A stretch of 64,000 nt of DNA, from contig JAPDOI010000139.1 of the NCBI GenBank assembly GCA_029168955.1, positions 952,501 to 1,016,500 on the forward strand, given 5' to 3'. Positions 57,601 through 64,000 of the stretch are shown here, in pieces (position 1 is the first letter of the stretch; each line of letters opens with the position of its first letter). A program made the position numbers and the translations under genes. Origin of the DNA: Aplectana chamaeleonis. Taxonomy: Eukaryota > Nematoda > Chromadorea > Rhabditida > Cosmocercidae. The notes under the pieces were generated by a model. That model was not told where the DNA came from. It saw only the letters and a list, made by a program, of their open reading frames with translations, and ran no database searches.

Positions 57601-60600
57601 ATTCACACAGCTTCCGACCTGTGGATTCATCGGACGCAGGGCGCTTTGAGCAGTGTATAATGGTTCAGGTATAGGCGATGTCCAGAACGAGTCACGATCT
57701 ATAGGAGGGTGGTTGTCGTAACACTCTTCAACAGAGAAGCCAACCTACAATCGCTTCACTCATTTTTCTTTGAAAAAACATCTTCCGTCGGCCTGCTTAA
57801 AAATATCACATTTTCCGGATACACTGGATCAACTACTACTCCGGAACGCGTAAGCGATGAACCGGAAGCGGTCTCAACGATTTACGATCGCAGCTGCATA
57901 TGCAGTGCATAGCGCACACTAGAGACGCTCGAATGTAGAACCCTGCTTGACACACGCAGTTACGGACACCGGCTCCTGCCGTAGGAAGCTCGATTATAAT
58001 CGTTCCGGGACCATGGACAACCGGGTAAAAATCTCTTGCGCGCTTCCAAACGGTGTATGTCAAGGCGAATAGATCAAACTTTAAAGTTTGAGAAGCATAC
58101 AAACAAAGGGGCCGGAAACTTTTACGACAACTTAAAGGCATCGTACGCGCAGAAAACCGTACATATATTAATTTTTCATGTTTTTGTGTAGCTTGGCCTC
58201 TCTAGTGAACGAAAATGTTGAAGGGTCCCATGAAAAACCTTTATTTGTAAACCAAAGTCAATTCGAACAGATTGTAAATACGAATTTGAATTTCGCGCCA
58301 AAATGGTTTTTGCAGTTTTTCTGCTTCTGGAGACCTCTTCACTGTTATTTTCGACGTTTTTCTGCATGTGGAGTATAGACCGTAACTGCTTCTCATGTTG
58401 TTTGACGGTTGCATCAACATTTTATGAAAAAGTGCTAGATGACTGGTGAAAACTAGTGGCGGCTCCTCATCTTTAACCCCTTCCAACCTCATACCCTTTC
58501 TTTTTTGACGCGCCAAAGTTTACCAGTGTGGTCTACCGGGCCCATTCATGGAATTGAGCCTGAAAAATGGAGATTTGTTTCCAGCGCGAACGATGCCTTT
58601 AATGTTAAACATTACACCCTGACAACTTGTGGGCACGATGGAAAAATCAGTAAGTCTCTCTGTCAATCTAGTTTGGTCTAATGAATTTACGAAGCGCGCC
58701 CATGGCGGCTTGCCGCGCGGCGTTCGCGACACTTCAATCCACGAGGGGGGGGGGGGGGGGTTCGATCGCACGCTACGATCTACCTCCGCAAACTCGTGGA
58801 TTCATAAGACTAAGTAAACTCTAGCACCGCCGTAGTGACCTGTTGATTTCGATCAATACCAGCAGCGGAGCGGTGGGCCTCGGTGAAATATAACTAGTGA
58901 TAAGGAGGTTCCGACGAAAAAGCCACCTCTCCGCGCTGTGATAATCGAAATCAACAGGTCACTACGGCGGTACCAGAGTTTAGTTCAAAGAGGCTCCAAG
59001 TATGCTTGGTTTCAGTGCTTATAGTTAGCATAATTTCCGATCTGTTCCGATTTTAGCTACCTGTAAGAACTTTCCTGAACACTTCACCAGAAAACACTGC
59101 GAAAATACTAGGAAAAATAGATTCGCTAACAAGTTAAATTCTGACGAGTCGTGGAATCAGAACAGAATGGAAATCACGCTACGAGCCCGCTCGGTTTCTG
59201 TCTATGATGTCATACGTCAACATGATACTGCATGCGTGTCAAGCGGCCTTTGTTAAAGGCACTATCCACGATAAAAACTGTCCGAGATTTCACCGAAATT
59301 CGAAAGGTTCGAGGCCTACGGCAACAACAGTGTCGGAAAAGTGGCGAAAAATGAGCACCGAATAGCTTTACACGACCCTGAACTTCGTGAAAGGGCAACT
59401 CTCGCCCACTTCTCTCAACGGTTATCAATGAAAGGAACCAACGTGAAAATTGATTTCAACAAAACATGACTTACTTACTTGACTTAATCGATTGGCTTTC
59501 ACCTGACGCGGTCATTCCGCATCTTCACCGAGGTGTGCCGTCCTAGTAGTCAGCCGTGTCTATTTCGCGGCGAGCATTATTTGGCGGCCATTCTGCGGCG
59601 AGCATTATTTAGCGGCTCGTTCTTGGCTATTTCGCGGCGAGCATTATTTGGCGGCTATTTAGGGGCTATTAAGCGGCAAGCAGGCATTTCGCGGCTATTT
59701 CTCGGCCAAAACTCTCAGAGTAGGTTCCGAAGTTGCTTTCCACTTGGGAGGAGCGTGGTCAGAGTGGCGTTCAATGACTGGGATGCTCTGCGTTAAGAAA
59801 ATGCCTGATCGCTTGAAGTCGAAAATTTATCGAAGCGTTGTCCAACCCGTCGTGCTGTACGCCACAGAGTGCTTGCCTGCAACGAAGGACGTCGAGCGTA
59901 AACTCGGTGTAATGGAGACGAAAATGTTGCACTGGACTGCTGGTGTGACTCGGTTAGATCACATCACGAATGATGAAATTCGACAGCGTTTCGGTGTCGC
60001 TCCAATTGCTGAAAAGCTCCGCGAAGCTCGAATGAGGTGGTAAGGGCACGTTCTGTGAGCTGGAGACGATACTGGTTGCAAGGAAGGCCTGAATCTGGAT
60101 GTACCTGAGATACGAACCAAAGAACGACCGAAGCAGCGCTGGCTCAACACGCTGCATGCTGATTTGAAGGCTGCTGGTGTGCACCCTGATCAGGCGCATT
60201 ACAAGAGGATGTGGCGCCAGCGCATCAGACGAGCGGATTTTGCTTCGAGGCGGGACAAACGCTAAGCAAGAAGAAGAAATAGGGATTTTTGGAGCTCTTT
60301 TTCAGCCGTTTTTTGACATTGCTACTGCCATGAGCCCCTCACCTTTCTATCTCCAGTAAAAACTCGAAGACGGTTTTCATCGTGAACACTGCTTTTAACT
60401 GGCAATGCGCTTTCGCACTTCTGCACTAAACAAAAAGGTAGATATGGCACGAATTTCTTAAAAAATACCTGTAAGTTTCTATCAATAATCCAGTTGCATT
60501 CAAAGTCGTCGTCATCTTCCCCTAGAGGATTGAGAAGCACTTCGGCCACCTATGAGGCTAACATAGAAAATCAGCCTCTGTATAAGACGAAACATGACTA

Positions 60601-61909
60601 TTTCCCTCACCTTGATCCACCCTATGAAAAACGTGAATTGCAGTATAGACATTATTGGAATGTACAAGTCTATCTAAACCATACAGGTTGTTTCACAAGT
60701 CTTTGGAGCACTAAATTAGGGCAGCAAGAACTCACTGATTTTCTCACAGAATCTCTGTCCAAGAACTGACGACCAAACAATGCGAGGCCAAAATAGCTAT
60801 AGACAGCTAGGTGAACTACCTTAATAATCATATTGATTCAGTCTTGCCTTTACAAGAAGAACATTTCTCAAATCGCCTACCTGAGTGTACACTAGAGGTA
60901 CTGGAACCCAATCATATAGGACCAGATTAATTAGTTGCTGGCGAAATTTGGCAATTCTCTTAAAGGCAGCGTACACGCTCGTAAACGTAATTGAGATAAC
61001 TACGGAATTAGAATGGTATGGCACCGAACGCAACGCCCACGCATTTTGAAGCGTCAAAAACGACCCACAGTGACGCTACACGAGTGAGAAGTTGGTCCCG
61101 CCCCTGTATCTGCCCGCCCCCTGCATTTGTGTCCTCCTCGAGAACAGGGGTTCTGGGCCATTCCCACGGCCGGCGACGTTTGTGGGTGGTGGAATAGGTA
61201 CAATAGGTAAACCACACACATTGACGACGGTGGAATTGGCCCAGCACCCCTGTTTCAAAGGAGGACGCAAATACGGTGGGCGGGCAGATACAGGGGCGGG
61301 GCCAACTTCTTACTCCTGTAGCGTCATTGTGGGTGGTTTTTGACGCTTCAAAATGCGTGGGCGTTGTGTTCGGTGCCATACCATTCTAATTCCGTAGTTA
61401 TCTCAATTACGTTTACGAGCGTCTATGCTGCCTTTAAACCATAAATTTGATAGATATAGAGTAACCATGCTACCGTTGATGTTTACCCACATCCATCAAA
61501 GAGACGTAAATAACTTCTCCTTTGATCCGATTCTCATCTCTCGCCAACGTAACAATTGAGAGAAGCCACTGAACAGGGAGCCAGTACTTTGCGTGAGGAG
61601 AAGAGACCGCCTCAAACTCCTCCAGCTCACGTTTAGTCATGAGACCTGAGAAGAAAGGGACCTGGGGCAAAGAGACTGCACTGTATACCAAACGCTGATC
61701 CAGATTTCAAAGAAATCTATTGTCGCGCTAAATTAAACGCACCAGAAGTGGACAGATGTTGCAAGGTCGGAAACCTGCGTCGAACCGATGTTGAAATATC
61801 ACGGAAAATTATTGTTTCGGTCAGGACCAAATATCTTATGCATGTACGTCGCAGCATTTTTGACCTTTCGTCTTCACCGCGGATAGATTGAGTGATTTGA
61901 AGAGCAGGC
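48697..61909 (-). CDS. Bestrophin-family chloride channel, 3' ten exons (5' end not found)
   Basis: Spliced gene on the - strand. Exons in transcript order: 61909-61743, 61645-61491, 60958-60881, 60819-60736, 60673-60611, 60549-60469, 57744-57599, 55698-55576, 49232-48922, 48839-48697 (TGA stop). Phases agree at all nine junctions and give about 449 residues. Recognisable bestrophin blocks in order: [84 protein letters not shown], the Ca-clasp LGEDDDDFE with NWIIDRN, then [13 protein letters not shown] and VGSCVN. These belong to pentameric Ca-activated anion channels of the plasma membrane; nematodes have many paralogues. The last three exons encode a polar, Ser/Pro/Lys-rich cytoplasmic tail that is not family-conserved, so they rest on phase agreement and open frames (less sure, about 0.65). 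The first exon needs two bases (TG) upstream, completing a Trp; the N-terminal membrane region is not in the readable part of the window. Three acceptors end in AAG. Confidence 0.87.
49955..50445. mobile_element. MITE, AGGGTGCTCACGAT subfamily
   Basis: AAGGGTGCTCACGATAAAAA at the left and TCGTGAGCACTGCTT followed by TTAA at the right, about 490 bp. Confidence 0.75.
50596..50668 (+). tRNA. tRNA-like relic or SINE head (weak)
   Basis: GTCAGTGGTAAAT resembles an A box, GGTTCAAGACC a B box, and GGAT..ATCC could pair as an acceptor stem. The anticodon stem (CTCGC/GCGAC) pairs imperfectly, so this is unlikely to be a working tRNA. Confidence 0.22.
51091..51225. repeat. Hairpin palindrome
   Basis: CGCGTCGAACACATTGGGCACGCACGCAAG-type left arm and its inverse CTTGCGTGCGTGCCACATGT..TTCGACGCGG, with a loop of about 35 bp. 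Confidence 0.85.
51241..51362. repeat. Dispersed about 120-bp conserved repeat, copy 2
   Basis: Same order of blocks as 10318-10452 in the same orientation, with one short deletion before CCATGCGTCAGAC. Confidence 0.7.
51905..52050. repeat. Short-word repeat region (GGATTCGGAT type)
   Basis: GATCCGAATCATTG, CAATGATTCGGATT and GTCGGATA words around a central AT-rich part. Confidence 0.5.
52051..53351. other. No gene recognised (within a bestrophin intron)
   Basis: Includes a (TTTA)n tract near 52441-52470. A - strand frame at 52770-52976 is open but has no motif. Confidence 0.45.
53352..53530. repeat. Hairpin palindrome
   Basis: GGGGCTCTCTACACACCGAG at the left and CTCGGTATGTAGAGAGCCCC at the right, with TTGTCCG / CGGAACAA inner matches. 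Confidence 0.82.
53531..53817. mobile_element. Small element with inverted ends TATGGTATACTTT and a GTCGCTGTCGC word
   Basis: Left TATGGTATACTTTTGCGACA, right inverse GCGACAAAGTATACCATA. The interior reiterates CAGCGACAGCGAC and its complement. Confidence 0.65.
53818..53940. repeat. Palindromic repeat, incomplete copy of 58815-58983
   Basis: Shares TGACCTGTTGATTTCGAT and AGCAGCGGAGCGGTGGGCCT with the copy at 58.8 kb. Confidence 0.8.
53941..55432. other. Intron of the bestrophin gene, no exon accepted
   Basis: A - strand frame at 55070-55224 ([13 protein letters not shown]) is protein-like and ends at a GTGAGA donor, but its end phase does not fit the next exon. A small inverted repeat pairs about 54715-54765 with 54965-55015. 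Between 54200 and 54560 GTCCGC/GTGCGCAGA words recur. Confidence 0.45.
55433..55556. repeat. Hairpin element just past a bestrophin splice donor
   Basis: AAAGGGATAGCTGCGGACCA at the left and its inverse at the right (TGTCCGCAGCTATCCCTTT). On the - strand it starts 20 bp downstream of the exon ending at 55576. Confidence 0.82.
55905..56390. repeat. Short-word repeat region (GACTCAGTGGGAC type)
   Basis: ACTGAGTCC(G/C)ACTG and inverse words recur many times, with CCCACCGGGTCGATA twice and CAGCAGGTTTTTC twice. Lies in a bestrophin intron. No coding signal. Confidence 0.6.
57083..57483. mobile_element. MITE, AGGCAAGGTCCGG subfamily, in a bestrophin intron
   Basis: AGGCAAGGTCCGG at the left and CCGGATCCTGCCT followed by TTAA at the right; 401 bp. 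Confidence 0.75.
58136..58598. mobile_element. TTAA-flanked MITE, AGGCATCGTACGCGCAG subfamily
   Basis: TTAA 58132-58135 and 58599-58602; 463 bp. Same interior as 19497-19955 and 32265-32701. Confidence 0.87.
58745..58760 (+). repeat. Homopolymer run of 16 G
   Basis: Sixteen consecutive G; a run of 12 lies at 47460-47471. Such tracts can form quadruplexes. Confidence 0.95.
58815..58983. repeat. Palindromic repeat, complete copy
   Basis: AACTCTAGCACCGCCGTAGT..GACCTGTTGATTTCGAT and its inverse form a near-perfect hairpin. Confidence 0.85.
59257..60394. mobile_element. TTAA-flanked MITE containing an RTE fragment
   Basis: AGGCACTATCCACGATAAAA at the left and CATCGTGAACACTGCTT at the right, TTAA 59253-59256 and 60395-60398. 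A LINE tail and a GCGGCGAGCATTATTTGGCG short repeat (59565-59700) occupy its middle. Lies in a bestrophin intron. Confidence 0.8.
59744..60265 (+). pseudogene. RTE-type LINE reverse transcriptase, C-terminal fragment
   Basis: One frame throughout: [20 protein letters not shown], then [34 protein letters not shown], and after two in-frame stops (60041 and 60056) [20 protein letters not shown] and RRDKR-stop. These are the thumb and C-terminal parts of nematode RTE elements. An AAG-rich tail follows, as is usual for RTE 3' ends. Confidence 0.88.
60964..61433. mobile_element. TTAA-flanked palindromic MITE abutting a bestrophin splice acceptor
   Basis: 470 bp, nearly a perfect palindrome (AGGCAGCGTACACGCTCGTA / TACGAGCGTCTATGCTGCCT); TTAA 60960-60963 and 61434-61437. 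On the - strand its end runs directly into the AAG acceptor of the exon starting at 60958. Confidence 0.92.
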
Positions 61910-62051
61910 CTGGAAAAACCTCGAAAAATCTAGAACTGAAAAAAAGTACTGGTCCGTTTACGGGTATGCAAGGCTCCGAGGTAATGCCTGCGGAATTCGG
62001 AAGCATTATATTTCATCAGGTCATGCTCTGACCCCACATAAAATATTTGAA

Positions 62052-63075
62052 AGGCAGCATACACGCTCGTGAACGTGGTTGGGATAATAACGTAAATTCA
62101 CGTTATGTAATAAACATGAGCATGAACATGAATCGAACCGTACGGCTTATATCACTATGCCTACGCATTTTGAAGCGTCGAAAGCGACCCACAATGGGCG
62201 CGTCAATGCAGCGTGGACGAAGTGGAGAGCGACAACTGACGTCATGTGTGGTGTAGATATAAGACACCAATACGCCTCAAGTTCAAAATCTACAGGACGG
62301 TAGTGAGGCAAGTCGCCCTTTACGCCACCGAATGGTTTCCGGCCACGAAGACTGTTGAGCAATCTCTGCATGTGATGGGAATGCGGATGCTCAGGTGGTC
62401 GATGGGAGTTACCTTGAAAGATAGGTTGACGAATGACCTGATGCCTTCCACCTTTGGAGTGCCCCCCATTAGTGCGAAGATGAAACGGTACCGCTCCAGG
62501 TGGCTTGGCCATGTTCAAAGGAGGGACGAAGACTCAGTAGCGAAGACCGCACTCAGGGTGGAGGTTGCAGGGAGTAGACCTCGCGGAAGACCGAAAACCC
62601 GATGGCTTGATCGAATGAAAACGGACATGGCTGAAGCGCAACTCACTATGAGGGACGCCGCTGACAGGAACAAATGGCGAGCAAAGTGCAAACAAGCGGA
62701 CCCCGCGAACTCGTGGGACAGACGCTAAGAAGAGGAAGAGGGCGACACACAATGCCGCTACAGGAGTAGCAGTTTGTCCTCGCCCGTATTTTCGTGCCTT
62801 TCCCGCCAAGACAAAGATGCTGTGCCATCCCCACTGTCTGTGTGGTTTACTTGTTAAGCAAACCGCAAACAGCACCCATGGCGGAGATGGCAAGCACCCT
62901 TGTTTTGGAGTGGAGGGCAAATGCAGGGGCGTGAAAATACGGGCGGGGCCTATCTGTTACTCATGTAACGGAATCGTGGGTCGTTTTCGACTTTTCAAAA
63001 TGCGTAGGCATTGTGTTGTAGGCCGTACGGTTCGATCAAGGTTGTTATCTCAACCACGTTTACGAGCGTGTATTA
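62052..63075. mobile_element. MITE of the same palindromic subfamily containing an RTE fragment
   Basis: AGGCAGCATACACGCTCGTG at the left and CCACGTTTACGAGCGTGT near 63070 at the right, where the final bases have decayed. The palindromic halves are separated by a LINE tail. Confidence 0.8.
62246..62728 (+). pseudogene. RTE-type LINE reverse transcriptase, C-terminal fragment, open frame
   Basis: Continuous frame of about 155 codons: RLKFKIYRTVVRQVALYATE, FPATKTVEQSLHVMGMRML, RWLGHVQRRDE, RPRGRPKTRWLDRMKTDMAE and NSWDRR-stop. 5'-truncated: the polymerase core (YADD) is absent, so it is not functional despite lacking stops. Confidence 0.88.
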
Positions 63076-63089
63076 TACTTATGTCGAGT

Positions 63090-63420
63090 CGAGTCATCGA
63101 GTCTTGGTTTCGACTGAAACAGTCGACATCGAGTCATTCGACTACTCGATTATTCGAAATTTTGAAAAACCGAATTAGTCGAAAACTCGATTATTCGAAA
63201 TTCTTGAAAATCGAGTTAGTCGAAAACTCGATTATTGGAAATTTTGAAAAATCGACTTAGTCGAAAACTCGATTATTCGAAATTTTGAAAAATCAACTTA
63301 GTCGAAAACTCGATTATTCGAAATTTTGAAAAATCGACTTAGTCGAAGACTCGATTATTCGATAGAAGCAAACAGTCGAATAAATTCGATAGTCGACTGT
63401 TTTGAGTCAAAGAAATTCTC
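63090..63420. repeat. 41-bp tandem repeat of TCGA-rich words, about 5 units
   Basis: GAAAACTCGATTATTCGAAA and GAAAAATCGACTTAGTC recur every 41 bp from about 63140 to 63365. Confidence 0.8.
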
Positions 63421-63601
63421 CGTCAGTTAAACTGTTTCCAAATACAGTGGCAGACCATGCACCTCATTTGCTGCCAGTTGTTATTTGCTCATAGTTCTCG
63501 AATGTTCTCGTACGGGTCACGACCATCTTTTTCACTTATTGCCGGCATTGATTTACGCCAAAATTCCTCAATCCTTAGATTGAGCATACCGATAAAATCA
63601 T

Positions 63602-63984
63602 CAGGGATAACAAGTATACATTGGATCCGACTCACTCATTTTCGGATATTCATCCGAATGAACCGAAATTTTCATGACTCAAAATCCGATTCACCGAAAA
63701 AACGTCAAAATCCGAGTGATCCAAAATCCGAATCACCGAAAAAACGTCAAAATCCGAATGATCCAAAATCCGATTCACCGAAAAAACATCAAAATCCGAG
63801 TGATCCAAAATCTGAATCACCGAAATGTGCCATGAGTCGGATGATGATTCGGATACCGACTATCCGAAATATGTCATGATTCGGATCGGATAATGAGTAG
63901 GATATTCTTAGATTCGCCATGTCCTGTTACTCAAAAAAGTATATTATATGTCATGAGTCGACATTTTGTTATACTGTAGCCCTG
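63602..63984. mobile_element. Possible hAT-like element with a 42-bp CCGAATCACCGAAAA repeat
   Basis: Left CAGGGATAACAAGTATA and right inverse of CAGGGCTACAGTATA; the interior holds about four 42-bp units (open frame SPKKRQNPSDPKS repeats, not considered coding). No matching 8-bp flanks, so uncertain. Confidence 0.45.
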
Positions 63985-64000
63985 CAGGTGCGTATTTACA

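Noticed and set aside
63430..63600. N-terminal bestrophin exon on the - strand
   Set aside because: The open frame (IGMLNLRIEEFWRKSM) lacks the membrane segments and motifs expected of the bestrophin N terminus.

Overview
The window reads as nuclear DNA of a nematode, probably a strongylid (hookworm-like) worm, although the species call is inference. There are no bacterial operons. Coding sequence is in short exons with AG acceptors (often TTTTCAG or TTTAG) and GT donors. Most of the rest is transposon and repeat DNA typical of such genomes: a mariner, RTE-type LINE tails, hAT-like elements, palindromic MITEs and minisatellites.

Two protein-coding genes can be rebuilt by joining exons whose splice phases agree. 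On the + strand (10560-26375) is a 10-exon, 347-residue organic solute transporter alpha (Ost-alpha/SLC51A-like) gene, apparently complete. Its exon 8 to exon 9 intron is 11.4 kb and full of nested mobile elements. On the - strand (61909 down to 48697) are the last ten exons of a bestrophin chloride channel gene, about 449 residues with the Ca-clasp motif GEDDDDFE. Its N-terminal exons were not found and probably lie beyond the right edge.

Layout: 1-10.5 kb is repeats (paired TTAA MITEs at 1.2-2.9 kb, a hAT-like element with 8-bp target duplication at 5.8-7.0 kb, an RTE tail at 7.2 kb). 10.5-26.4 kb is the transporter gene with its intronic transposons. 26.4-32.7 kb holds MITEs, large palindromes and two small 42-bp-period arrays. 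33.0-35.2 and 37.0-39.9 kb are large 42-bp minisatellites that create long but probably meaningless open frames on both strands. 40-48.6 kb is a dense patchwork of MITEs. 48.7-61.9 kb is the bestrophin gene, its introns also filled with MITEs and RTE tails. 62-64 kb is more MITE, RTE and short-word repeats.

The most striking themes are: (1) a superfamily of palindromic elements ending in AGGCA...TGCCT flanked by TTAA, with two natural empty sites, several head-to-tail chains, and one copy that now abuts and helps form a splice acceptor of the bestrophin gene; (2) a set of elements each built from iterations of its own private short word, two of them with hAT-type CAGGG ends and perfect 8-bp duplications; (3) one 42-bp minisatellite superfamily seen in five separate arrays, one of them inside a hAT-like element. 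The two genes show no evident functional link beyond both encoding membrane transport proteins.
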